Of a stretch of 64,000 bases of DNA, positions 45,220-57,941 are shown in pieces. The notes beneath the pieces are model-generated. The model was given only the letters and a program-made list of their open reading frames with translations. It had not been told where the DNA came from and searched no databases. The DNA is from Dipteris shenzhenensis (lineage: Eukaryota; Polypodiophyta; Polypodiopsida; Gleicheniales), in assembly GCA_047967505.1 (NCBI GenBank), contig CM106539.1, one strand, 5' to 3'. Positions within the stretch are counted from its first letter, which is position 1. Each line of letters begins with the position of its first letter. The position numbers were made by a program, and so were the translations under genes.

Positions 45220-46480
45220 CTCTTGTAGGTAGCAATAGCATCCATCTCACTAGGCATGCTTGAATTATGGTTTTTTTGATCAAGTAGACTAAAGATTGAT
45301 GACCCAAGAAGAAAATGAAAGCGTTGCCAAGAAAACAATGCCTAAAGTTTTGGACAGTGTAAACCATCCCAAGAGCTTCATGCTCGATAGTACTATAGTT
45401 GCACTCAGGAGGCATCATTAACTAGCTACCATAATAGAGGAACTACCCAAATTTATGGACACTATAAACCATCCCAAGAGCTTCATGCTCGATAGTGCTA
45501 TAGTTGCACACAGGAGGCATCATCAACCAACTAGCATAATAGCAGCAGGTAGTCCAATTGATCATTTTCCTATGCCAATATAATGTGAATTGCATCACTG
45601 GATGCATCCACATGGACATGGAAAATCACATCCCATTGGGGTTGTCAGAGAATCAGTGTCTCTGTTGCTTGTTTCTTCAATTCACAAAACACTACATACA
45701 ACTCCTTGATACACTAAAACTTGGTGTCTTTCTTGGTCATTTCATGTAATGGGACTACAATCTTAGAAAATCCTTCACAAATATTCTATTGGAACTTAAT
45801 AAATCCAATAAAGGATATAATCTGTGTCAGATTCTATGGCTCAAGCATCTTCTCAATTTCTTGGATCTTACTCAGCTCGGTTTGAATACCTTCCTTGGAA
45901 ATCACATTGCCAAGTAACATGCCAACCTGTATACAAAAAATACATGACCAGATTCAAAGAATTCTCGCCTATCTGGACCTAGTAAACACCTTATCAAGGC
46001 AAGCTAAATGCATGGATATTTCCAAATAGACACAAAATCATCAAGGTAGATAGTAACAAAAACTCAGTCAAAAAATCATAGAAGATCTTGACCATGAATC
46101 TCTAAAAAGTAAATTGTGCATTACTTAAACCAAATGGAATGACTTTAGCAACATATTTACCCCATTTTGTAATAAAATAAAATTTTGATTGATCCTTAGG
46201 TGCTATGGAGATCTGATTGTACCTAGTATGGCCATCCATGAATGAGTACATCTTATAACCTACATTGGTTTAAGAATTCCATTTGTGAAAAGAGGACCGA
46301 AAAAGGATCCGGCATTGTCTAAGCATTGAGCTTTCTTTAATCTATAGAAACTCGTAGCTTGCCATTCTTTAAGGCACTACCATGGTTGGAAATAGCCAAT
46401 TTCTTTAATGAATTACATAGATAAATCTTGCTTAGATGAGCTGATCAAGCTTGACTTGCACTTGCTTCTTATATCTTGGA
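45220..46480 (-). pseudogene. Gypsy relic F, reverse transcriptase and RNase H
   Basis: Minus-strand fragments in order: RT with MDGHTRYNQISIAPKDQSKF and VAKVIPFGLSNAQF (about 46260-46110), the palm continuing to about 45990, then RNase H with NYSTIEHEALGMVYTVQNF (about 45405-45345) and FIFFLGHQSLVYLI. These are Ty3/gypsy motifs. The frame is broken many times. A roughly 105-bp tandem duplication at 45345-45555 repeats the RNase H NYSTIEHEALGM segment. Element H splits this region from 42467. Confidence 0.82.
45345..45555. repeat. Tandem duplication inside relic F
   Basis: Two copies of about 105 bp sharing CCATCCCAAGAGCTTCATGC and TATAGTTGCAC, with several differences. It lies in the RNase H coding part of gypsy relic F. 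Confidence 0.85.
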
Positions 46481-47790
46481 TTCATTCTATACCTCTGCTG
46501 ATGCAATGACTTGGCATCTGGTTTCAATGGAATCTAGTGTTGGCAAATTTTATGGGAACTCCCGACAAAGTGGTATAAGTCTATACAAACACCAATTGAT
46601 ACAATATAAAAATATTCCTTTAGTTGGAGTTGATCATTTCACTTACCATGACTATGCAGGGTTCCTTGAACATACCCAAATTGACTTCTTGAGTTGGTTT
46701 CAGGATCAAAGACTAAGCACCAGTCCAATGATCATGATCCTAATAGGCTCAGCTAGCTCTTGTTCTCTACTCACACCTTTAGTGAATTGACTTGGGTACA
46801 TATTATGTTGCTTTGCCAACTTCTCATCCTTCATTTTTAGCTTGAGATCATTTGCCACTTGAAATATGTCGATCTTGCCTACATGTTAAACTTGCATTTC
46901 CATAAGTCGAGACTCAACATCCTATGGAAACCAATCAATTTAATTTAGCAATTGTAATTTCCAAATCAAGAATTGATGTATATTTAATAAAGTATGCCAA
47001 ATTCAATTATTTATTACATTAAATACACACCAAATTTTGAATACATTTGTTTACATTTAATAGCCAATAAATACTTTTTTATGTGGATCGATTTCTATAT
47101 GCATTTTATTTATTTATTTTATTATTTAATCTATAAGTAGATAAATAGCAAAGAATATAAATGTGGATTAGTAATATCACTTGGATTTCAAAATTTTGTA
47201 GGAATGCATATAGAAAAAGACCATCACCTTGACTTAGTGAAAGTGTGCATTTGACATTTTTTTAGGGGGCCAGCAAGGGCATCCCCCTTGCAAATGAACC
47301 CCATTTTTTTGGAAATTTGGAATCCTTCCATGGCCCGCGCTATGCAAGGTGATAGTTTTTTTCTTTATTTACTAATTAATTTTAATTTTATTTGATTTAC
47401 TAATTTGTTTTTAATATAATTTACTTATATATATATATGTACATATATTGCTTGAATTTTAATACAGTTTTTTATTCATTTTATGATTTAGATTTATTTT
47501 CATCTAGTTTCATATAGATGTATGTTGTCTCCATAAAAAGATATGTGTTTTCATATAGATATATGTAAACATACGTTGTCTCTATAGACTATTAAATATG
47601 TAATCATGAAGACACTCTTATGTCCATGACTACATAAAAGTATCTTCATACATAAAGAGTATATGAATCTTTAGAGCAGACATAAATGTACACTAGCCTA
47701 ATATAGAAAGAGTCTACATAAGAGTATCTTTAAACAAAAACGTGCTCTTATACTTACAGACTATACATAATAGTATATTCTTATGTATGG
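46481..47790. other. Unassigned AT-rich DNA
   Basis: No gene recognised, though the first 400 bp may hold upstream gypsy F debris. The remainder is strongly AT-rich with short repeated phrases such as TCATATAGAT near 47510-47560. Confidence 0.4.
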
Positions 47791-48915
47791 TATTAACCCA
47801 GAGCTGGGTTACCACAAAGAGCCATGGTCAACATTCTGACACGTGGTAGCCGACTGCTATGTCATCTTATCTGCCACCTCAGCTAACACGTGGCAGCCAC
47901 ATCACCAGCTTGCCACCTCATTAGTCTAATTAGCAGCCCAATCAGCTACCACCTCATCAGTGCCACGTGGCACTCTGACCCTCTACAAGCACAGTTACCC
48001 CTTTGGAAGCACACATAGTGCTCTATAGGCACTTCATGTGACACCTAAATGCCACCTCATACATTGCTCCATAGGCACACCTCTTGCTAGGCACAGTGCC
48101 ACATCATCATTGCATGTGACTCATAGTGACACATCATCATTGCACATTTCCCTCTTTTTTGCCCCTCCACCTAGATCAAGCCGCATCTCTTGATCCAGGA
48201 GGAATTTGAGGGTGCTACAAAAAGGTGAAACAATTGATTTTTTGTGCTCTACGTAGTCACATCATGTGCACATTTCAACGCAAGTATCAATCACTTTTGA
48301 GCCTCATCATCGACAAATCCACTTTCTACATGCACATCAGCCTCTACATCGACGCATCTGACCCAACACATAAAAAGAAACAAAGAAAAGAAATTATTTC
48401 ATCGATCAATGGTTGGTATAGATCTAGATCAGAGTAGACTAGATTACCATAGAGGGGACGCTTTGAATCTCCCCAAGTTGCCAATCGAAGCCATGCCCAA
48501 AATTCCTGACTAGTGCTGCCTACTTAGAGTCAAGTCCATATGCTCATTTACGGTTTCACATCATCACATTACCTGAAACTGACATTCATGAGTTCAGTGG
48601 GCAAAATTCAGAGTGTTTAGAGGAATTGTCTGATTGCTCAGTGGGCAGATAGGACATGATTTGATTTCACACACACATGCCATCATTGTAAAGCCTATTT
48701 GACTATTTCATGGCATTGTGCACATCATTTTAGCCTTGTAAAGCCTCTTAGCTATTCTCGGCATCATTTACCACAAGCCATGTAATTCAGATCGGATTTA
48801 TATATTGCAGTTCTACCTTCACCGACAGATCAGATTTCACTTGCCACCACAGTCAGTGTTTTGTAGTTGATTCAGACAATGATTTTTATGACACTTTGAG
48901 TACATTTCTTGCAGC
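47791..48915 (+). other. Leader-like region upstream of copia relic D
   Basis: Non-coding sequence with a perfect hairpin (AACCCAG, AG, CTGGGTT at 47797-47812). CACGTGG occurs three times, at 47840, 47887 and 47964, each in a GCCAC/GGCAG-rich setting, which is the plant G-box/ABRE core. Part resembles the internal region of element H. No 5' LTR or primer site was found. Confidence 0.5.
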
Positions 48916-51597
48916 ATGTCTATGACTAGAAACTTAAATCTGGAGGCATCTACTAAGCTAGATAACTCCAAGTATGGCACATAGAAATACCAAATGGAGA
49001 TGGATCTACACCTAGACCATTGGACGATCCAGCCAGCAGTAGTTCTACTCCACCTGTTGTCACAGCACCAACAATGGGATCTACACCAGGATCTCAATCC
49101 ACACAATCAATTTCCGCACCTGTAGCAGATTGTGCCATTGCCCGAGCTCAGGTAGAAAATGGGATTAGAAAGATAAATACGCATATCATCTGATCAAGTA
49201 GAATGTGCAAGATGTCATGGTAGGACAACTCAACACCATCAAGATATTGAAAGAAGCATGGGATATGTTTGCAACTCTTTACGAGTCTAAGAACACTTCC
49301 AGGATTCTCACGTTGAGAAACCAAATCAACCAGAGTTTCTGCAACAACAGCGAAACCGGTCATGCTTATGTACTCAGGATCAAAAACTACAACAATCAAC
49401 TCGCAACAGCAGGAGAGACTATGAACCCCGTAGAAATCGTTCAAGTCATCCTAAATGGACTAGGAGAGGGATACAAGAATCTAATCTAGAGTATTGCCAT
49501 CCAACGGCAAATTCCAACACTGGAAGAGCTCCAGTCATCCTTACTTGGTGAAGTACTCAAGACTCAAGCCATTCATGCATGCAAAGGTCATTCTAATGAT
49601 CAAGCATTCACAACTGCAGACAGAAGCAGAGACAGAGGCAGAGGCAGAGACCATTCCAGAGAAGTGGTCATCAACAAAGTCATCATCAGCAAAGTTAGCA
49701 TTAGCATCAGCATCATCCTCAGCAACATCAGAATCAGCAAAGAGGAAATCATTCCAATCGAGAAAGATTCTAAGGATGATGGAATGCATTCACCAATGTG
49801 TCAAACATTCAGTGCAACTACTATCATAAGTTTGGACACTATGAGAGAGATTGCCACAAGAAGCAGTATGACCAAGGTGGTCAATCCAACAACAATCGAG
49901 GGAATTTCCATGGCAAAGGAAATCGTCATGGTGGACATTCTAGTCACAGTCATTTTGCAAATGAACATGGGAATATTTTTCTTGCAAACGAGAAAATACA
50001 GCAAACTGATATAGTGTACCTAGACATGGATTGCAATCCAAAATAGGATTTCAGCTAGGAATGGTGCATAGAGATGAAACCATTAGAAGGTCAAAATAAT
50101 GTCATTTACACAGCAAATAATACACCAAATCCAGTACAAGGGACAGGCATTATCCCTATGAACAATTTCACTGGTACGAAAGGATTTGTGAAAGATGTAC
50201 TCTATGTTCCGAAGCTCAGCAAGAACCTCTTGTCAGTAGGTCAAATGACGGAACACAACTACCCAGTCATCTACGATGGAGATGAATGCAGTACAAGAGA
50301 CAAATTTAGAATATTTCAGCTAGTAGGAAAATGTGTCAAGGAAGGACGCTTGTACAGAGAATGCTAGCTATAGTACCAGATTTGCATGCCATGTCAGCTC
50401 AACCACAACAGATGCCACTATCTGCAAAATGGCACAAGAGAAATGGTCATGTCAATATCAAGACCTTGTTAGATCTCAGGAATCGAAATATGGCAATTGG
50501 GATTCCAAAGCTATAGTTTCTTGGAAAAGTTTGCAAAGCATGCTGCTTCGGCAAACAGCAGTGAACCAACTTTGGCAGAAGTATCTCTCGAGCATGAAGT
50601 ATTGTTTATTTGATACATACTGATGTATGGGGTTATGCTGAGACTCGTAGCATCAATGGTTCACTTTAGTACTTGACTTCCATCGTCGATGACTACAACA
50701 GATATTGTTGGGTCTAGTTTTTGAAAGGGAAATCTGAAGTGTTTTCCAGATTTCAAGAATTCAAAGCCATAGTAGAAAACCAGACAGGCAGAAAGATCAA
50801 AGTCATGAGATGAGATAGAGGAGGTGAATACATGTCTTCAACATTCATGAACTTTTGCAGAAGTCACGGCATTTGAAGACAATTCACTTGTGTAGATACT
50901 CCTCAGCAGAATGTAGGAGCTGAAAGGAAGAATGGTACTTCAGCAGACACTGCTAGAGCAATGCTTAGTGAGAAGCATCTTTCGAATCAGTATTGGGCAG
51001 AAGCAATAGCCACAGAAAACTACTTGCTTAATCGGCTTCCTACCGATTTGATTTAGGGTATGACACCTTATGAAGCATTCACTAGACATAAGCAACACAT
51101 TGGGCATCTCTGCATATTTGGTTGCATAGCATATGCCCACATACATGATGATCATCTCGCAGGAAATTGGATGCAAAGTCACGCAAATGCATCATGGTTG
51201 GTTATAGTGAAGAAAGAAAAGCACACAAGTTGTATGATCCCATCAACCACAAGGTCATTATCTCTAGAGATGTAATCTTCGATGAGGAATCAGAAAGGAA
51301 AACGTCAAATACACAAGAGATAGAAGCATCGACTTCACAGTCATCTATAGAAAAGGTTGATGAAGAAGAGCAAGTGATAATCAGTCAACTCAAGCATTGG
51401 CCAATAATCAGTCAACTCAAGCATTGGCCAAGAATCTAGTATATCACTCCAGGACAAACCACGTTGATGTCAGAGAGCACTTCAACAGAGAAAGAGTGTT
51501 ACTTGGTGACATCACACTACAACATTGTGATAGCAAAGAGAATGTTGCAGACATCTTTACCAAACCACTTGGTAAAGAGCTTTTCGAGAAACACTGA
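48916..51597 (+). pseudogene. Copia relic D with reverse transcriptase deleted
   Basis: Gag starts at ATG 48916 (MSMTRNLNLEASTKLDNSKYG), hits a stop where a Trp is expected, and continues at 49205-49489 with a UBN2-type domain (LYESKNTSRILTLRNQINQ). A degenerate knuckle CNYYHKFGHYERDC (about 49807) has lost one Cys. Protease remnant VLYVPKLSKNLLSVGQM, integrase SIVDDYNRYCWV, DRGGEYMSSTFMNF and FGCIAYAHI follow with stops, up to about 51290. The sequence then jumps at about 51400 to the RNase H tail LAKNLVYHSRTNHVDVREHF and ENVADIFTKPLGKELFEKH. All of RT and most of RNase H are missing. Confidence 0.88.
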
Positions 51598-51633
51598 CTA
51601 GCTCTTGGTTTGGTGCAGAGGAAGGACATTCCC

Positions 51634-51645
51634 ATTAAAGGGGTG
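51634..51645 (+). other. Polypurine tract of relic D
   Basis: ATTAAAGGGGTG after the RNase H stop and just before the presumed LTR start TGATGGAATA. Confidence 0.65.
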
Positions 51646-51965
51646 TGATGGAATATAATGTTCAGTCCTTCTTCGATTCCCTAGAATCATCATCTTGAGG
51701 GAAGGCCTACTTCATGATGTTGATCTTGAGGGAAGGTGTTGAGAGATCATGCTCAACATCTTGTGATCATATGTGCATAGCACTAACCCAATAGAGTGCT
51801 ATAAAGGAAAGGGTTAGATGCCCTAACCCTAACCCTAAATCTGTTTGTATATATTATACATTTTCAACTAAATCTAGTGTACAGATAGTCATTTATGGTG
51901 TGCTCTCTAGCCGTGCCCTCTCTCCTCATCTCCACTCTTTTCCTCTCCCCTCTTCATATTTTGTC

Positions 51966-52052
<87 letters not shown>

Positions 52053-52060
52053 TGTATGTA
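51646..52060 (+). repeat. 3' LTR of relic D with telomere-like motif and microsatellites
   Basis: Begins TGATGGAATATAATG. Contains three CCCTAA repeats at 51821-51838 preceded by GGGTTAG, TAGTGTACAGATAG at about 51876, a C/T-rich tract, (TA)n at 51966-51988 and (GTAT)n at about 51989-52060. The right boundary is uncertain because of the microsatellite and no second LTR was found. Confidence 0.65.
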
Positions 52061-53279
52061 TAAAGAAGAACCTTTGCAACAATCTCCTATTTGTAAAAGT
52101 CTCATTAGAATGAATCCCTGCAGTATCTTTGTATGAAATAAATTCTTTGCATTAGAGTCATCCATATAACACACTTTGGGGTGCTCCAACATACATTCTC
52201 ACATTTTTTGAACTCATAAAAAACTTGCATTTCCAATGCATTGAAAGAATCGCTTGAGGAAAGTGAAATTGTCACAATATTCTTGTTGGTATGAATAATC
52301 AAAGCAATACAAAGAATCCTTCTGGAGGGTCTTAGTGCTTTTGGTTGGTGAGGTAAAGAAAGTCTAGTCTTGTAGGAAATACACAACTTCGAGCCTTAAA
52401 AATTTGTATTGGGATGAAGCCACAGTGGGAGTGGAGAGAAATAACAAGATAAAAGAGAGGGAATACTGGATATTGGTTTATTAAGGGTTACCCTTAGAGG
52501 TATGCTTATAGAGGTCCCCCATTTTTCTTGGATGAACTATTCCAACCCAATTATATTTGCATCCATTACCCACCAACAAAATAAGAGAGTAATTGGATTC
52601 TGACATGTAGTCATATTTGTTAAGGAGCATAACTCTCTCCAAAGACCATAAAATTGTTTTTGCCTCACTGAACTCTTGCAATTATTAATCATATAATACA
52701 AATGGATAGTCTGAGGCATTCCAAACTCTGCCACACCATCTTTCATTGTGAGCATTTTACCTCTACCTTTTGGGTGTGTGAGGGCACAATGGCAAGTGAA
52801 ATACTTTGGAAACCACTTCCTCCATCAACTTGATGCCACATGCCTACAAACTAGCAAACTATTTGTTTGCTTGAATATAAATTTGCCAATTCTAGCAATG
52901 ACAACCGTAGTACTCGTCCAACTCAATTTTTTGAAGCCAAACTAGATTCTTTGACACATCATCATCTAAATAAAATTTGAAAGCAACAAATGGTGACGAT
53001 TTGGCTATAGCATGTTGACTGACTCTCTTTGTGTGTTTCTAATCAGACTCCACCAGTTGCTCTTCTAGCGCCTCTAGCTTTTGTGCTTTGGAGTGCAGTG
53101 CCCTGGATGCTTCAAATGACACCTTTCACTGAATCCCCATGCTATCCAACTATGTTTGCGAGTCTAAATTAGTGTGAGCCTGTGACGTAGTACTTGTGAT
53201 GTCTGCTAGTAGCAATGGTATGCTAGTTCATAAGATGCCTCACATAGTGGGATTTGAATTGATAGAATCAACTTTGCAC
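52061..53279. other. Unassigned DNA
   Basis: No gene seen between relic D and gypsy element E. The last 300 bp on the minus strand may encode a short Glu/Leu-rich tail after the gypsy integrase. Confidence 0.4.
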
Positions 53280-54277
53280 ACTCTCTAATTGATTTTGAGC
53301 ACTGATTTTGACACCTTTCACTTACCATCATGTAAATCTACAATCTGGAATGTTCCTTGTTTTAAATCCTTCACAATCCGATATGGCCCTTGATATCTCA
53401 ATTTCAAATTGCCTAGAAATATTTCCAATCTAGAGATTTACTCTAATACCAAATCGCCCACTTTGAGAAGTTTGAACTTGATATTCTTGCTCATCCATGC
53501 TTTTTGCCTTTCATTAATGACCTGGACCGCACACTGGCTCTAAATTTGGTCGTCCTCCAGTCAAAGTAATTGCTCCCACCAAAACAAAACTGACTTTTTT
53601 GGGCTCATCTTCTCTGCTAAAATCTATAGACTCAAGGATATAAAATCCATTGGGATAATAGCCTCCAAACCGTATACTAATCGAAATAGTGTCATGCCTG
53701 TAGTGACTTTGAAAGCCATTCTGTGTGCCCACAATGCTGAGTCAAGTTTTGTGTCCCAATCCTTTTGGTTCTCCCATACGTTCATCTTTAGAATGCACTT
53801 CATCATCTTGTTACTGCTCCATGCCTCTCCCTTTCCCTTTTGGATGGTACATCATGGCCATCTTGTGAACTACCATATGCACATCTGTTAATTGCTTCAC
53901 TGTGGCATCGAGAAAGTGAAATCCTTGATCCAACACCAATTTGATCACCTTGTAAAAATATTTTGGTATATGAAATTTGTTGTACTAGCCACCATATTAT
54001 TTCTTAGTGCCTATGCTTCTACCCATTTAGTTGAATAATCCATGACCATCACCACATAGTTGTTGCCTATGTACTATGTTGCTGGCTTAAATGGATCCAT
54101 GAAGTCTAGGCCCCACTTTTGGAATGGCTCCAATGGAAGAATCAGACTTAGATGCATCCTATCTATATTCACTAGATGACCATCTCTCTTACCATACCAA
54201 CACTGCTTTGTAAATTCATGTGCATCTTTAATGACATTTGGCCACCACAACCTGGCTTGGAGAACTTTCTTTGCCAT
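53280..54277 (-). pseudogene. Gypsy element E, integrase
   Basis: Minus strand, many stops. The zinc-binding and core entry read MAKKVLQARLWWPNVIKDAH and KWGLDFMDPFKP (54277-54074). The core end reads DWDTKLDSALWAHRMAFKVT and FRLVYGLEAIIP (53806-53630). The C-terminal part reads VINERQKAWMSKNIKFKLL with VGDLVLE and GNLKLRYQGPYRIV (53530-53370). This order and the GDLVL motif are typical of Ty3/gypsy integrases. Confidence 0.88.
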
Positions 54278-56130
54278 GATCTCTCCTAAAAAGTGGCCAC
54301 TTGATATACCCTAATGTGCCTCTATTAGCACCACATTATATTCATACTTTGGTACATATCGCCTTAAAACATGATCCACACCTCTATGATACAACATGCT
54401 GGCAATCAACATTAAAGATTGGTTCTTCAATGCCATCCATTTTCTTTGATTTAATGACATATTCTTCACAAAAACCCCATATGTTAGAAACTAAATCATG
54501 TAATCATACCAATATGTACCCCAAATAGGTTCTACCTCAAACAAATATCATCCAATAGGTCATCTAGAATGCCCTTCAAGGGTACTTCTCCTGAATCTAA
54601 CTTGCCCTCTGAGGGTACTCTCCTGAATCTAACCTGCTCATGTAATCTACCACCAAATGCCTACTTCTTGTTGCTATATGTCCTACTGTATTATTGAACT
54701 CTTGCAATAGGAGAATCGGGCGAGCCAATATCCCCATTGGTTACACCTTATTCACTAAGTAAAGCAATGCTTGATGATCCACATTGAACACAATCTTGTT
54801 TCCCTATAAATAGTGCCGAAATTTTCCCAAGGAATAGATCAGTCCTAAACCTTCTCATTCCATCACACTGAGTAATTCCTTTTGGCATTGGTGAGAATTC
54901 AACTTGCATAATACATTGACTTATATCAGCCTTTCCACCATTTTCGCACCAACACTGTGCCAATTGCAATATCTGACTCATCCACAAACACATGGAAATC
55001 CAATCCGATAGCAGCAGTTGTAGCACTGGGGCAACCACCAAAATAGTTTTTAGCAACTGAAATGCTATTTATTGTTCCTCCCCCCAAATGAATGGGGCAT
55101 CCTTGTTTGTCAACTTGGTAAGGGATTGGCAAACATATGACAAGTAACATAGGAACCAGTTGTGCCATTTCAGTTGGCCCACAAACGTTTGCAACTCCTT
55201 GACATTCTAGGGAATCTAATCCTTCTGGATGGCTTCTACCTTTTGGGGATCAATCACCATTCCCTCTTTCAAAAAAATGTTACCTACTAGTAACACTCCT
55301 CTCTTCACCACAAAACTACACTTTGCTGGATTCAAAATCAATCTAGCAGTTTGGCATTTATCAAAACACAAACACAATTGATCTAGATGCTTAACTTTTC
55401 TCCCAAAAACACATGCATGAAGGTGGTTAGGTACGGTTAAAAAACCTATTGTATCCATGACTAGGATGTTGGTGGTGTGCATTCTTCAACCCAAATGTCA
55501 TTATGTTGTAGCTAGCGTAAACTCCCCATTTTGTAGCAAATGATGTTTTATACTTGTCCTCTTTGGCCATCTGGATTTGGTTGTATCACTGAAGCCATCT
55601 AGAAAACTACTTGTATCTACTAAAGCCCTGTAGATCTAGTTGTATCCACTGAAGCCATCTAGAAAACACTACATTTCATGACCCACAACAACATCTAACA
55701 AAGTATCACAGAAAGAGAGGGAGTCATTGCTACATTCCACTTATGGTAATCCACACAAATCTGGAGTTTCCCATTCTTCTTCGAAACAATGACTATCAGA
55801 GACAGCCAGGTTACCTTATCCATTGGATAGATGAATCCCACCCTTGATAGCTTGTCAATTTCATTTTTTACCTTCTTTGCAAAATTTGGATTCATCTGAC
55901 AACATTGTTGGATTACGAGCTTGACGTCTTTCTTCAAATTGATATAATGAACAGAGAGGGTCAGATTTACTCCTTTCATGCCCATGTATTTCCATGAAAA
56001 AACATATTTGTATTCTTGTAGTAGTCGGACAATTCTTGCAGCAATTGGACTAATTCCCATCAAAATTCTCCTATAGCAAACATGATCACCTTCGCTGGTT
56101 TTGGATCATCTTCTATTCCTAGATTAAATT
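54278..56130 (-). pseudogene. Gypsy element E, reverse transcriptase and RNase H
   Basis: Minus strand. 56063-55695 reads LLQEYKYVFSWKYMGMKGV, MNPNFAKKVKNEIDKLSRVG, TWLSLIVIVSKKNGKLQICV and DYHKWN, the RT fingers. The palm with the catalytic box is not readable near 55500-55690. 55482-55216 reads FDKCQTARLILNPAKCSFVV and GNIFLKEGMVIDPQKVEAI, the RT thumb. 55168-54748 covers the start of RNase H (FHVFVDESDIAIGTVL). A small duplication of TCTAGTTGTATCCACTGAAG-type sequence lies at about 55570-55650. Confidence 0.88.
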
Positions 56131-57941
56131 CCTCCACATCATCTACTTTCACTCGAGATGTCCTTCGCATCTAGTTTTCATATGGCAATTTGGCCTTCAG
56201 GATTAAGTTCCCTCAGTATTTTTGATAGAGTGCTATCTCCCCCTCATCTAGATCTGAATCCAGTATGGCATGCTAGGCATCCTTCGATTCAAATACTTCA
56301 TCTGGCACTGGATCTTCTACTGTGTTACTATATGAACCTCCATAATGGGCTGCTTTCCCCAGATCCTCTACTGAAACACTTCTTCCACATCTATCTCAAT
56401 CAATGAAACCACCAATGGATGTGCATCCAGGAACTTCTACTCATCGTTGTCATCAAGTTCCATCCCCATGTTCACCCCTTGCACCATGATAGGTCACTCT
56501 TTCTTCTTCAGAGCTATACTTAGGATCATTTGCATTTTAAGTTTCTTCTTATCCATATTGTGATAATAGATGAACCCCAATCTTGCTTTACTCTAGTAGC
56601 TTTAAACTAAGGCCTTTCCAACAACATAGGATCTTCTTCCTCCATTTGCAGGGCTACAAAGTTTATATGGAACACCATGCCATACATGTGAATTAACTGA
56701 GTACAGATTATGCCAAATGATTGAATTCTCCTTTGATCCACAATGTGAACCTGAAATGGGGTAGGCTCCAAGTTGGAAAGTCCCAATCTCCTGAACATCT
56801 ACTATGGTAGGATGCTCACTCCCAAACCTCCATCAAGCAATGCTCCTACCAAGTTCTGTGGCCCTAGTACTGTACTTTTACAAGCGGCACCATATAATCC
56901 ACGTTTTTGGGTTTTGCCCAACATACGATTGGTACATCCCCATGCAAGTGAGTTGGTGGTATGAACCCTAGGGGTTGAAACTCTAGATGAGGCCTCATTA
57001 GATATGCCATTTGCCTTTTCTTAACTTCAAGAACTGTATGTAATAGGCACTCTACTAAGATCTTCACCTTTGCCTTTTTCAAGGCCGTCATCTCTATATG
57101 GTATCACCTCTATGTCATTCAATGGCATTGCATTGGTTCTAGGAGAATTGGATCTAATTTCCTGCAATTCCAATGTAATTGGTCACTCCTCCTATTGTTC
57201 TTTTCTGGATGCTTGCATCTTCTCAATCTGCTTCAAGGTTGTCATTTGGACCTCTTCTTGTACTTTCCACTTCTACTGTTTTTTCCTTCTTTTGTAACGC
57301 ATCCACTTCAGCTTCCCAAATTGGACCCTTAGACTACGTTATTGCATACACATTAATCTTATCCAACTAAGTATTCGAAAGCTTTCCCTGCTTTGCACAT
57401 GTTGAGAAATCACACTACTGCCCCTCATATAGGTGAGTTGTGGACTTGGTTCAACATACTGATGTGTCACCTCATTCTTCAATCAACACCACATTTGTCT
57501 GTGCTAGTGGCTAGCTGCTCTTATTGAGGTGGTCTACGTCTTGGTGGTGGCCAATGTGTAATTTCTAGCCCTCTCTCTGTTCTATGTTTACACCATAGTG
57601 GGTAATTCAGACCCTATCTATGCTTGTTCTCTGAATAATACTTGCCATATTTGATGATTTTGGACTTCTACTGATACCATGATGTTTGCGGATTCCAATT
57701 TCCTCTTTGATTCCAATTGCCTTGTTGATTCCAATTGTTTCTCTATTGAATCTAGGCCACATTTTGTACCACCGTTGGATCAATTGCTACTTGATTGGCT
57801 CCTATTGTTGTTGGTGGATGAGGTATCGGCTATGCCAGATTCATCTGAGCATTTGAGTTGTACCAACAAACCTCCTTGAGTGATTATTTGTGCAAATCCC
57901 ATACTTTAACTAAGATGCTGCCTTCATTGCCCCTAGACTCT
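56131..57941 (-). pseudogene. Gypsy element E, protease and gag-pol linker
   Basis: Only short minus-strand fragments remain. 57091-56864 (QMAYLMRPHLEFQPLGFIPP, VPIVCWAKPKNVDYMVPLV) and 56798-56607 (MFRRLGLSNLEPTPFQVHIV, DQRRIQSFGIICTQ) look like the protease neighbourhood. The DTG active site is not intact. Assignment rests mainly on position between gag and RT. Confidence 0.6.

Noticed and set aside
47840-47970. Promoter of a host gene because of three G-boxes
   Set aside because: No host coding region follows; the next coding sequence is the decayed copia gag of relic D.
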